Assembly: GCA_963760375.1 (NCBI GenBank)
Contig: CAVXCS010000005.1
Location: 1,426,001-1,490,000, forward strand
DNA length: 64,000 nucleotides
Source of the DNA: Pelagihabitans sp963760375
Lineage (GTDB): Bacteria; Bacteroidota; Bacteroidia; Flavobacteriales; Flavobacteriaceae
Reading direction: 5' to 3'
Positions within the stretch are counted from its first letter, which is position 1; each line of letters starts with the position of its first letter. Below the pieces are notes generated by a model. That model did not search any database. It was not told the DNA's origin and saw only the letters and a list, made by a program, of their open reading frames with translations. Of this stretch, positions 37,238-45,551 are shown one piece after another. The position numbers and the translations under genes were made by a program.

Positions 37238-38398
37238 TTATCCCTTCAATCGTTTTTTCCGATTGGCTTCATAATCTTCAAATATCATTTCCCCCAATCC
37301 TTTTAGACCTGTAAAAAAGGCCTTCCCTTTGTTTGCCTCCGTAAAATGTCGAATAAATTGCATGAGGTAGGGATCCTGTGCGATCATAAAGGTGGTGATC
37401 GGAATATGCAACTTCCTGGCCTGCCTTGCCATATTGTAACATTTTTCCACGATATAATCATCGAGCCCTACGCTGTTCTTATAGTAATTTCCATCCGGAA
37501 GTCTTAAACAACTGGGTTTTCCATCGGTGATCATAAATATTTGCTTGTTCGTATTCCGTTTTCTTCTCAACATATCCATCGCGAGCTGAAGGCCGGCGAC
37601 AGTATTGGTGTGATAGGGACCTACTTTAAGATAGGGCAGGTCTTTTATCGGAATTGGCCAAGCATCATTGCCAAAAACCAAGATTTCCAAAGTATCCTTG
37701 GGATATCTGGTCGTGATCAGTTCGGCCAATGCCATGGCTACTTTTTTAGCGGGGGTGATGCGGTCTTCACCATATAAGATCATGCTATGGCTGATATCGA
37801 TCATGAGTACGGTACTCATCTGGGCCTTGTACTGGGTATCTTCTACCACGAGGTCTTCTTCGCTCAAAGAAAAATTACCTATACCGTGGTTTATCTGTGC
37901 GTTTTTCAGGCTTTCGGTCATGGATATATGTTCCAATCCATCCCCATACCTATATTCCCTTAGATCACCGGTGTGCTCATCGCCTTGGCCGGATTTTCCG
38001 GTTTTATGGTTTCCGCTCCCGCTGCGCTTGAGTTTTCCAAAAATCTGATCGAGCGCCCTTTGCCGAATGATGCGCTCCATCTTGGCTGTAATCGACAAGG
38101 TACCGCCTCCATCTCCTTCTTCTCCTTCTTCACCTTCCTTGGCGCCGCCTCCATCTTCGAATTCCTCCCGAATAAAGCCTTTTGCCTTTAAATCTTCTAT
38201 GAAGTCATCGATGGTATAGTCTTCATCGGTCAATTGGTACTCCTCATCCAGTTCACGGAGCCAATCCAAAGCCTCTTCCACATCGCCGGAGGTATGGGTG
38301 ATCAATTCCTGAAAAATATCGAAAAGCTTATCAAACGGGGTCATTTCCGGCGCCTCGTAAGGGGAGAACCGAAAACCTTTTCTTGTATTCATAGCCAT
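37238..38398 (-). CDS. VWA domain protein, partner of MoxR-like ATPase
   Basis: 386 residues without signal peptide. An acidic N-terminal part (EEALDWLRELDEEYQL) and a Gly/Glu-rich linker (~85-100) precede a von Willebrand A domain at ~190-365. The MIDAS is complete: MIDISHSM (DxSxS), a Thr in the next loop and ITDGKPS. Cytoplasmic VWA proteins of this type form a complex with a MoxR/ChlI AAA+ ATPase in metal insertion or complex assembly. It lies 101 nt upstream of the ATPase gene in the same direction. Client unknown. Confidence 0.85.
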   Translation of the reverse strand: MAMNTRKGFRFSPYEAPEMTPFDKLFDIFQELITHTSGDVEEALDWLRELDEEYQLTDEDYTIDDFIEDLKAKGFIREEFEDGGGAKEGEEGEEGDGGGTLSITAKMERIIRQRALDQIFGKLKRSGSGNHKTGKSGQGDEHTGDLREYRYGDGLEHISMTESLKNAQINHGIGNFSLSEEDLVVEDTQYKAQMSTVLMIDISHSMILYGEDRITPAKKVAMALAELITTRYPKDTLEILVFGNDAWPIPIKDLPYLKVGPYHTNTVAGLQLAMDMLRRKRNTNKQIFMITDGKPSCLRLPDGNYYKNSVGLDDYIVEKCYNMARQARKLHIPITTFMIAQDPYLMQFIRHFTEANKGKAFFTGLKGLGEMIFEDYEANRKKRLKG

Positions 38399-38502
38399 GG
38401 TATAAAATTAACATATTTCGATTTCAAAAGGCGTGTTTTAATGAAATCTTAACTGTTTGGCATACCCGGGGCGTTGGTCCAACAAACCCACACCTAAAGA
38501 CC

Positions 38503-39123
38503 CTATTTTTTTTCCCTGCTTTTCAACAGCATTGCCACGTCGCCCAATCCAAAACCTTTTGCCTGTAGCAAGATCAAATAATGGAACAATAAATCGGCAC
38601 TTTCGTTGAGGAACAAGTCGTCATTTTGATCCTTGGCTTCAATGATGACCTCTACCGCCTCTTCTCCAACTTTTTGTGCGATTTTGTTTAGCCCCTCTTC
38701 AAAAAGCGAGGTCACGTAGCTCGATTTTTTACCTTTGCCCGGGCCATTTTCAGCCCTCTGCTTTCGGTCGGCAATGGTTTGCTCCAAGGTGGTCAAAAAA
38801 CCATATTCCTGCATGTTCGTAACCCCCCAACAGGTATCACTTCCCTTATGGCAGGTAGGTCCGTCGGGAAGGGCCGTAATCAGCAAGGTATCTTGATCGC
38901 AGTCCGGTTTAATATCCACAAGGTTCAAAAAATGACCGCTCTCCTCCCCTTTGGTCCATAATCTGCCCTTGGATCGACTATAAAAGGTCACCTTTTTGGT
39001 TTCTAACGTTTTGGCAAGTGCTTCCCGGTTCATATAACCCAACATCAACACATTTTTGGTTGACGCATCTTGGATGATGGCCGGTAAAAGCCCATCTTGG
39101 TTCTTTTCGAAGTCTAGTTTCAT
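38503..39123 (-). CDS. hisIE: Bifunctional phosphoribosyl-AMP cyclohydrolase / phosphoribosyl-ATP pyrophosphatase
   Basis: 206 residues. HisI part (~1-115): VLMLGYMNREAL, SRSKGRLWTKGEESGH, zinc ligands in DCDQDTLL and PTCHKGSDTCWG. HisE part (~115-206): EEGLNKIAQKVGEEAVEVIIEAKDQ, ESADLLFHYLILL. Steps 2 and 3 of histidine synthesis. Last gene of the his operon, 77 nt after hisF. Confidence 0.97.
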   Translation of the reverse strand: MKLDFEKNQDGLLPAIIQDASTKNVLMLGYMNREALAKTLETKKVTFYSRSKGRLWTKGEESGHFLNLVDIKPDCDQDTLLITALPDGPTCHKGSDTCWGVTNMQEYGFLTTLEQTIADRKQRAENGPGKGKKSSYVTSLFEEGLNKIAQKVGEEAVEVIIEAKDQNDDLFLNESADLLFHYLILLQAKGFGLGDVAMLLKSREKK

Positions 39124-39200
39124 TTTTGTTTCCTTTTGAGTCCTTACTTGTGGTTATGGCTGGTATCCAGTGATTCATCTTGGCCAAATAACAATAGCCA

Positions 39201-39956
39201 TTATAGTCGTACCGGTATGCCATGCAACCGCAGTTCCTTTTTTAGTTCATTGATTTCGATTTCCCTGAAATGAAAGACACTTGCTGCCAGGGCTGCATCG
39301 GCCTTTCCATTGATAAAGGTCTCCACAAAATGCCGGCTGTTGCCCGCCCCGCCTGAGGCAATGATAGGGATGTTCAATTCGGTCGATAGTTTTGCCAGGG
39401 CCTCGTTCGCAAAGCCTTCCTTGGTGCCATCATGATCCATTGAAGTAAAAAGAATTTCTCCGGCCCCTCTCGACTCAACTTCCTTGGCCCATTCGAACAA
39501 ATCGAGCTCTGTGGGCACCTTCCCTCCTACCAAATGCACTTTCCATTTGCCATTGATCAATTTTGCATCGATGGCCACTACAATGCACTGTGAACCGAAT
39601 TTGGCGACCAATTCATTGATCAACTCGGGATTTTTTACCGCGGATGAATTGATCGAGACTTTATCGGCGCCGTTGTGGAGTAAAATATCCACATCGCCCA
39701 CCGAGGAAATCCCTCCACCTACGGTAAATGGAATATTTACCTTTTCGGCCACATGATATACCAGATCGGCCAATGTTTTTCGTTTTTCCTCTGTTGCCGA
39801 AATGTCGAGGAACACCAATTCGTCGGCCCCGTCCGATGCATACCGTTGTGCAAGCTCTACCGGGTCGCCCGCATCGCGCAGCTCCAAAAAATTCACACCT
39901 TTCACAGTGCGGCCGTTTTTGATATCAAGGCATGGAATGATTCGTTTTGTGAGCAT
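39201..39956 (-). CDS. hisF: Imidazole glycerol phosphate synthase cyclase subunit
   Basis: 251 residues from MLTKRIIPCLDIKNGRTVKG; the longer frame runs into the DinB gene. Catalytic Asp in CLDIKNG (~11) and AIDAKL (~130), phosphate-binding loops FTVGGGIS and PIIASGGAG. Pairs with HisH. Starts 1 nt after the DinB stop, so it is translationally linked to that unrelated gene. Confidence 0.97.
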   Translation of the reverse strand: MLTKRIIPCLDIKNGRTVKGVNFLELRDAGDPVELAQRYASDGADELVFLDISATEEKRKTLADLVYHVAEKVNIPFTVGGGISSVGDVDILLHNGADKVSINSSAVKNPELINELVAKFGSQCIVVAIDAKLINGKWKVHLVGGKVPTELDLFEWAKEVESRGAGEILFTSMDHDGTKEGFANEALAKLSTELNIPIIASGGAGNSRHFVETFINGKADAALAASVFHFREIEINELKKELRLHGIPVRL

Positions 39957-39957
39957 A

Positions 39958-40479
39958 TTAATCTTGGTTTTTAACTGTGAGGTCGATGCCTCCATAAAAT
40001 TTCAGGTCTTTGTTTTTCAACTGTTTCACCCAATAAGCGATTTGTCCCGTATGGTACGAAAGATGCTCCACCACATGGATAATAATACCTATTCCGGTGA
40101 GATCGAACCCTTGGACCTTTCTTTTTTTCAACAACTGTTCAATCGTGGCGTTCGCCATTATTGCTTTTGCCGTCTGCACGGTTTGCTCCAAATTTGAGAT
40201 CAATACTTTCCCGTCGAGCTGGTTACTGGTTGAAAATTCCAAATCGCGCTGTCGGACATCCTTGGTTTCCCCCAAGGAGGAAATGGCATATTGGGTGATG
40301 TTCCCGTTAAGGTGCATCAATAGATTGCCTATGCTGTTCGAAGCGGCGTTGGGTTTTTTCCAAAGTTCCTCCAGACCCAATTCGGCCAAGCTCATATTGA
40401 CCATACGCATGCTTTCATCCATCCTAAAAATCGATTGTTCGATAAATTCTTGGACGACCAAATCACCCTTAACTTTCAT
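39958..40479 (-). CDS. DinB-like/DUF1572 four-helix protein embedded in his operon
   Basis: 173 residues, all helical. LLMHLNGNITQY and HVVEHLSYHTGQIAYWVKQLK carry the three metal-binding histidines typical of the DinB/YfiT-like superfamily, which contains thiol-S-transferase-type and uncharacterised metalloenzymes. The gene overlaps hisA by 11 nt and ends 1 nt before hisF, so it is translated as part of the his operon. No known step of histidine synthesis needs it. The function is unknown. Confidence 0.85.
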   Translation of the reverse strand: MKVKGDLVVQEFIEQSIFRMDESMRMVNMSLAELGLEELWKKPNAASNSIGNLLMHLNGNITQYAISSLGETKDVRQRDLEFSTSNQLDGKVLISNLEQTVQTAKAIMANATIEQLLKKRKVQGFDLTGIGIIIHVVEHLSYHTGQIAYWVKQLKNKDLKFYGGIDLTVKNQD

Positions 40480-41251
40480 GCGCTTCGATAAATTGTTGCA
40501 ACTCTTTCATACTGATTTTATTCTCATAAATGGCCTTCCCAATAATGGCCCCCTCGCAGCCTATGGCCGCCAAACGCGGCAGATCTTCAAAAGTGGCGAT
40601 GCCACCGCTGGCAATAAGATGTAGCGATATGGCCTTTTCTTCCGATCTGCCCTTTTGGGATGCACTCGTTTTGTACGGCATTGTTTGCTTGACGATCTTT
40701 TCATATAAATCGAAGGAAGGGCCTTGAAGCATGCCGTCCTTGCCGATATCTGTACAGATGACATACTTTATGCCAAGGCCCAGGTATTTTTTGATAAATG
40801 GCAATAGTGCTTCTTGTGATTCCTCCTGCCATCCGGAGACCGCCACTTTTTCGTCCAATGCATCCGCTCCAAGGATTATTTTCTGGGAACCGTAAATTCC
40901 GATCCACTCCGTGAACAACCGTTCATCCTTCACGGCGATACTGCCACCGGTGATTTGACTTGCACCGTTTTCAAAAGCAATGCGCAGGTCTTGTTGGGTT
41001 TTAAGGCCCCCGCCAAAATCGATGGATAGTTCCGTCTTGGATGCGATCTGTGCCAGAATTTTATGATTTACGATATGCTGCGACTTTGCACCGTCCAAAT
41101 CGACCAGGTGCAGGTACTTGATGCCGTGGGCCTCAAAAGCCTTGGCCACTTCCAGCGGATTTTCATTATATATTTTTTTGGTGGCATAATCCCCTTTTGA
41201 CAAGCGGACACATTTTCCTTCAATGATATCGATGGCCGGTATGATTCTCAT
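40469..41251 (-). CDS. hisA: Phosphoribosylformimino-5-aminoimidazole carboxamide ribotide isomerase
   Basis: 260 residues, (beta/alpha)8 barrel like HisF: IIPAIDIIEGKCVRLSKGDY with the catalytic Asp8, SIDFGGGL, CTDIGKDGM with the second Asp, and LIASGGI. About 15 residues longer than usual because of a polar insert (KTSASQKGRSEEKA) before the strand LHLIASGG. Step 4 of histidine synthesis. Its ATG would have overlapped the TGA of a ruined GNAT gene upstream. Confidence 0.96.
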   Translation of the reverse strand: MRIIPAIDIIEGKCVRLSKGDYATKKIYNENPLEVAKAFEAHGIKYLHLVDLDGAKSQHIVNHKILAQIASKTELSIDFGGGLKTQQDLRIAFENGASQITGGSIAVKDERLFTEWIGIYGSQKIILGADALDEKVAVSGWQEESQEALLPFIKKYLGLGIKYVICTDIGKDGMLQGPSFDLYEKIVKQTMPYKTSASQKGRSEEKAISLHLIASGGIATFEDLPRLAAIGCEGAIIGKAIYENKISMKELQQFIEAHES

Positions 41252-41494
41252 GCTGTTTTTTGTTTCTTATCCTCCAAGTTTTGGGTTGCTTAATCCGAAT
41301 ATATCCAAATGCTCCGTTAAATCCATGGGCGCCGTTCGTGCGCAATCCGATGCCATTGACATGCTGCAATTCAAAAATTTCTATAACATATCGCAATAAT
41401 TTTTTGCCCGATAAGCCTGGTTCGATAGATATTCATGGACCAACTGGATATCCATTTCAGATCGCTCCGTCGCAATTCGAAATGCTTCTCCCAT
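41248..41494 (-). pseudogene. GNAT acetyltransferase remnant between hisH and hisA
   Basis: A 242-nt gap holds the two ends of one acetyltransferase. The ATG overlaps the hisH stop (TGATG) and reads MGEAFRIATERSEMDIQLVHEYLSNQA-like sequence (the normal N-terminus of small GNATs), ending at a TAG at 41381. In another frame, from ~41430, come GKKLLRYVIEIFEL (the acetyl-CoA loop helix), LRTNGAHGFNGAFGY and KQPKTW, the GNAT C-terminus. About 50 central residues, including most of the acetyl-CoA site, are missing. With a small repair at the tail the TGA overlaps the hisA ATG. It was clearly once an in-operon gene. Confidence 0.75.
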
Positions 41495-42075
41495 CACATT
41501 TCCAAAAAATTACGAAGTATTCGGGAACCGACGGTACTGCTCTTCTCCGGATGGAACTGGGTTCCATAAAAATTATCCTTTCCCAATGCTGCACTGTACC
41601 GCAAACCATATTCCGATTCAGCGATGGTGTCCTTGCATATCGGCGCATAAAAACTGTGCACCAAATAGATATGTTCTTTTTCGGCTATGCCATTGAACAA
41701 CGGCGTTTTTAGATTTTCAATCTGGTTCCATCCTATTTGTGGAACCTTAACTTGGTTCGAAAATTTCACCACATCCACATCAAAGATTCCCAATCCCTTG
41801 GTATCGCCCTCTTCCGAGGAATGGCACATGAGTTGCATCCCCAAACAAATGCCCAATACGGGCTGCCGAAGCTTTGGGATCTGCTTGTCCAAACCACTCA
41901 TCACTAGTTTTGCCATGGCGGTTCCCGCCTCGCCAACCCCTGGAAAGATCACTTTGTCGGCCGCCCCAATTTCTTCTTCACTGTCGCTTAAAATTGCGCT
42001 ATAGCCAAGTCGTTCTATGGCAAACTTGATGCTTTGGATATTTCCCGCTCCATAATTTATGATCACGATATTCAT
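41494..42075 (-). CDS. hisH: Imidazole glycerol phosphate synthase glutaminase subunit
   Basis: 193 residues, class I glutamine amidotransferase: nucleophile in GICLGMQLM, oxyanion region PGVGEAG, and FHPEKSS with His/Glu of the triad. Supplies ammonia to HisF. Overlaps hisB by 4 nt. Confidence 0.97.
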   Translation of the reverse strand: MNIVIINYGAGNIQSIKFAIERLGYSAILSDSEEEIGAADKVIFPGVGEAGTAMAKLVMSGLDKQIPKLRQPVLGICLGMQLMCHSSEEGDTKGLGIFDVDVVKFSNQVKVPQIGWNQIENLKTPLFNGIAEKEHIYLVHSFYAPICKDTIAESEYGLRYSAALGKDNFYGTQFHPEKSSTVGSRILRNFLEM

Positions 42076-43223
42076 AATATTCCTTTAGTTGACGGCAAGA
42101 CCATTTTTTCCACATCGCGCTTTACCGCCATTTTGATCGATTTTGCAAAGGCCTTGAATATTGCCTCTATTTTATGGTGTTCATTGGTGCCTTCCGCTTT
42201 AATGTTCAAATTGGCCTTGGCCCCATCGGTAAACGATTTAAAGAAATGGTAAAACATCTCAGTGGGCATTTGCCCAATCATCTCCCGTTTGAATTCCGCA
42301 TCCCAAACCAGCCAATTGCGCCCGCCAAAGTCGATGGCCACCTGGGCCAGACAATCGTCCATCGGCAAACAGAATCCATAACGTTCAATGCCCATTTTAT
42401 CGCCCAATGCCTGCCGAACTACCTCCCCAAGCGCAATTGCGGTATCTTCTATGGTATGGTGTTCATCAACCTCCAAGTCTCCGTTTACCTTGATCTTCAG
42501 GTCCATTTGTCCATGACGGGCCAATTGGTCCAACATATGGTCAAAGAAAGCCAGGCCCGTTTCAATTTTGCTTTTCCCGGTGCCATCCAGGTTCAATTCG
42601 ATCAGGATATCGGTTTCGTTGGTTTTACGGTGAATTTGGGCCGACCTGCCCTTCAATTTTAAAAAGGTGTAGATGCTTTCCCAATCATTGCTTTCAAGCC
42701 CGATATAAGCATCGAGTGCTTCACGTTTGACCGTAATTTCCTTGGTGCCCAAATTGGTATTGTCGTTAATAAAAATGCCCTTGGAACCAAGATTTTTGGC
42801 CAGCTCCATATCGGTCAACCGATCGCCGATCACGAATGAATTTGCCAAATCGTATTCCGTTGAAAAATATTCGGTCAACAGTGCGGTTCCAGGTTTACGG
42901 GTTGCGGCATTTTCATGTGGAAAGGTTCTATCGATCAGAACATTATCGAAAACTACCCCTTCGTTTTCAAATACCTTAAGTATAAAATTATGTACGGGCC
43001 AGAAAGCAGCCTCTGGGTGCGAGGCCGTTCCCAATCCGTCCTGATTGGTCACCATTACCAATTCAAAATCGAGTTCCTTGGCAATTTTCCCCAAGAACGT
43101 GAGTACCTTCGGATAAAAATCTATTTTATCAAAGGCATCTACCTGCTCGTCCTGGGGTTCCCTGACCATGGTACCATCGCGATCGATGAACAAAACGCGT
43201 TTTTTGTTGTTGGTGCTATTCAT
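42072..43223 (-). CDS. hisB: Bifunctional histidinol-phosphatase / imidazoleglycerol-phosphate dehydratase
   Basis: 383 residues. N-terminal HAD phosphatase (FIDRDGTMVRE, Asp14/Asp16; VTNQDGLG; GDRLTDMELAKNLG). C-terminal IGPD (~190-383) with Mn-binding motifs FFDHMLDQLARHGQ, DEHHTIED and FKSFTDGAKANLN. Steps 6 and 8. Overlaps hisC by 8 nt and hisH by 4 nt. Confidence 0.97.
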   Translation of the reverse strand: MNSTNNKKRVLFIDRDGTMVREPQDEQVDAFDKIDFYPKVLTFLGKIAKELDFELVMVTNQDGLGTASHPEAAFWPVHNFILKVFENEGVVFDNVLIDRTFPHENAATRKPGTALLTEYFSTEYDLANSFVIGDRLTDMELAKNLGSKGIFINDNTNLGTKEITVKREALDAYIGLESNDWESIYTFLKLKGRSAQIHRKTNETDILIELNLDGTGKSKIETGLAFFDHMLDQLARHGQMDLKIKVNGDLEVDEHHTIEDTAIALGEVVRQALGDKMGIERYGFCLPMDDCLAQVAIDFGGRNWLVWDAEFKREMIGQMPTEMFYHFFKSFTDGAKANLNIKAEGTNEHHKIEAIFKAFAKSIKMAVKRDVEKMVLPSTKGIL

Positions 43224-44268
43224 TGTCTATGGATTTTAAAACTGCTTTCAATTTTAGATTTTCTTCCGGCGTGCCTACCGTAAAACGAAGGGAATTCGAG
43301 CAAAGGGGCTGTGATGACCGATTTCTTACCACGATACCCTTTTGCAACAATTGTCGATAACGTTTTTCGGCATCGTCTACCTTGACCAGGATGAAATTGG
43401 AATCTGACGGGTAGACATGTTCCACAAAGCGCAATTGCCCCAATACAGATTCCAAAAGGGTACGTTGTTGCAATAATTCGGCTACTTCAGCTTTGACCAA
43501 TTCCGTTTTGGCAATCCGATCTAAAGCGCGTTGTTGGGTGAGTTCGTTGACATTGTATGGGGGTTTGATCTTGTTGAGCACTTTGATGATCTCTGGGGAA
43601 GCCGTACAAATTCCCAAACGAATCCCTGCCAGCCCATAGGCTTTGGATAAGGTCTGGGCTACGACCAGATTTGGAAAATCGGCCAGTCGCAATATCCAAC
43701 TTTCATTGGGGGCAAAATCGACATAGGCCTCATCAATGACTACCAACCCATTGAAATTGTTCAACAACGCTTCGATTTTGACGGCATCAAAACTGTTGGC
43801 CGTTGGATTGTTGGGGGAACAGAGGAATATTATTTTGGTATGGCCATCGATCCTTTTTAAAATTTGATCCACATCGGGCTGGAAATCCCGGCTTAAAACT
43901 ACCTCTCGGTTCTCGATATTATTGATTCCCGCCAAAACCTGGTACATTCCATAGGTCGGGGGCAAAGTAATCACGTTATCCATCTTGGGTTCGCAAAAGG
44001 CACGGAACAAGAGATCCAAAACTTCATCGCTACCATTGCCCAAGAGTATCTGGTCGGTATCGATGCCAAGTCGCAAGGCCAAGACCGATTTCAAATTACG
44101 CTGTTGCGGGTCGGGATAACGGTTCACACCATTGTCAAAAGGGTTTTCGTTGGCGTCTAAAAACACCATCTCCGTTCCGTTGGCCACATATTCGTCGCGT
44201 GCCGAAGAATAGGGTTTTAAACCCATAACGTTTTCACGTACGATCTTGTCAATGTTGAAGCCTTTCAT
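43216..44268 (-). CDS. hisC: Histidinol-phosphate aminotransferase
   Basis: 350 residues, fold-type I PLP enzyme: LDANENPFDNGVNRYPD at the start, GNGSDEVLDLLFRAF, VIDEAYVDFA and the Schiff-base Lys in QTLSKAYGLAGIRLG. Step 7. Overlaps hisD by 4 nt. Confidence 0.97.
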   Translation of the reverse strand: MKGFNIDKIVRENVMGLKPYSSARDEYVANGTEMVFLDANENPFDNGVNRYPDPQQRNLKSVLALRLGIDTDQILLGNGSDEVLDLLFRAFCEPKMDNVITLPPTYGMYQVLAGINNIENREVVLSRDFQPDVDQILKRIDGHTKIIFLCSPNNPTANSFDAVKIEALLNNFNGLVVIDEAYVDFAPNESWILRLADFPNLVVAQTLSKAYGLAGIRLGICTASPEIIKVLNKIKPPYNVNELTQQRALDRIAKTELVKAEVAELLQQRTLLESVLGQLRFVEHVYPSDSNFILVKVDDAEKRYRQLLQKGIVVRNRSSQPLCSNSLRFTVGTPEENLKLKAVLKSIDNE

Positions 44269-45551
44269 TCCGCAATGTCTTTAAGTCGTAAGGTTACGGC
44301 ATTTTTATGGGCCTGCAGGCCCTCTGCCGCCGCCATGATCTCAATGGCCGGTCCTATTTTAAGCAATCCGCCTTCCGTGATTTTCTGGAATGTCATGCTT
44401 TTCATAAAACTGTCCAAATTTACCCCGCTATATTGTTTTGCATAGCCATTGGTAGGCAGGGTATGATTGGTGCCGGAAGCATAATCCCCTGCGCTTTCGG
44501 GAGTATAGTTTCCGAGGAAGACCGATCCGGCATTTTGTACGCCTTTTAGGTAAAGATCCTCGTTTCCTACACAGATGATATAGTGTTCCGGCCCATACTC
44601 ATTGATCAAATCTATGGCATCGACATCGTTTTCCAAATAGATCAGTTTACTGTTGTCCATGGCTTTTTGGGCAATCAACTTTCTTGGCAGCAACTTGATC
44701 TGCGCGTCGATTTCCCGCTCCACCTTATCGATGAGTTGTTTTGAGGTGGAAACCAAGATAACCTGGCTGTCTGCACCGTGTTCTGCCTGGCTCAACAGGT
44801 CAGAGGCCACATAGGCCGCATTGGCGGTATCGTCGGCCACTACCAATAGTTCACTGGGTCCTGCCGGCATGTCAATGGCCACCCCGTATTTGGTTGCGAT
44901 TTGTTTGGCCACGGTGACGTATTGGTTGCCAGGGCCAAATATTTTATAAACTTTTGGAATCGTTGCCGATCCGAATGTCATCCCGGCGATGGCCTGAATG
45001 CCGCCCAGCTTAAAAATTTGGGTCACGCCACATAAAGCTGCGGTAAAAAGGATGGCTGGATCAATGTTGCCCTCTCGATCTGGGGGCGTACAAAGCACGA
45101 TTTCCTGGCAACCGGCAATTTTGGCCGGAATGGCCAACATTAAAATCGTTGAGAACAAAGGCGCGGTACCCCCGGGAATATACAGGCCGACTTTCTGGAT
45201 TGGTCTTTTTTCCTGCCAGCAGCGTACCCCTTCCATGGTGTCCAATTCGATCCGAACTGTCTTTTGGGCCGTATGAAAGGCCTCGATATTGTTTTTCGCC
45301 AAGCGTATGGCCTTTTGTAATGGCTCGGGCACCATTTTGTCCGCATCTTCGAAGGCAGAACCGGGCACCCTAAAATCATCCAATCGAACACCGTCGAATT
45401 TTTCGGTATACTTTTGAATGGCCTTATCGCCGGTTCGTTGTACTTCCCCAAATATGGCCTCTACCGTAGCCTCCAATTCGTCAAGGGTTTGGGTAGGCCT
45501 CTTCAGTAACTTGAACCAGTCTTTTCTTGGGGGGTTGAAAATCTTTTTCAT
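44265..45551 (-). CDS. hisD: Histidinol dehydrogenase
   Basis: 428 residues from MKKIFNPPRKDWFKLL; its ATG shares one base with the hisG stop (TAATG). Family signatures YIPGGTAPLFSTILM, FGPGNQYVTVAKQ, DMPAGPSELLVVAD, LSQAEHGADSQ and TNHTLPTNGYAKQYSGV. Last two oxidations to histidine, zinc-dependent. Confidence 0.97.
   Translation of the reverse strand: MKKIFNPPRKDWFKLLKRPTQTLDELEATVEAIFGEVQRTGDKAIQKYTEKFDGVRLDDFRVPGSAFEDADKMVPEPLQKAIRLAKNNIEAFHTAQKTVRIELDTMEGVRCWQEKRPIQKVGLYIPGGTAPLFSTILMLAIPAKIAGCQEIVLCTPPDREGNIDPAILFTAALCGVTQIFKLGGIQAIAGMTFGSATIPKVYKIFGPGNQYVTVAKQIATKYGVAIDMPAGPSELLVVADDTANAAYVASDLLSQAEHGADSQVILVSTSKQLIDKVEREIDAQIKLLPRKLIAQKAMDNSKLIYLENDVDAIDLINEYGPEHYIICVGNEDLYLKGVQNAGSVFLGNYTPESAGDYASGTNHTLPTNGYAKQYSGVNLDSFMKSMTFQKITEGGLLKIGPAIEIMAAAEGLQAHKNAVTLRLKDIAE

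Noticed and set aside
40635..40655. CTTCCGATCT, part of an Illumina adapter, in hisA
   Set aside because: Only ~10 nt match, the frame is intact and it lies in a plausible insert; chance is more likely than contamination.
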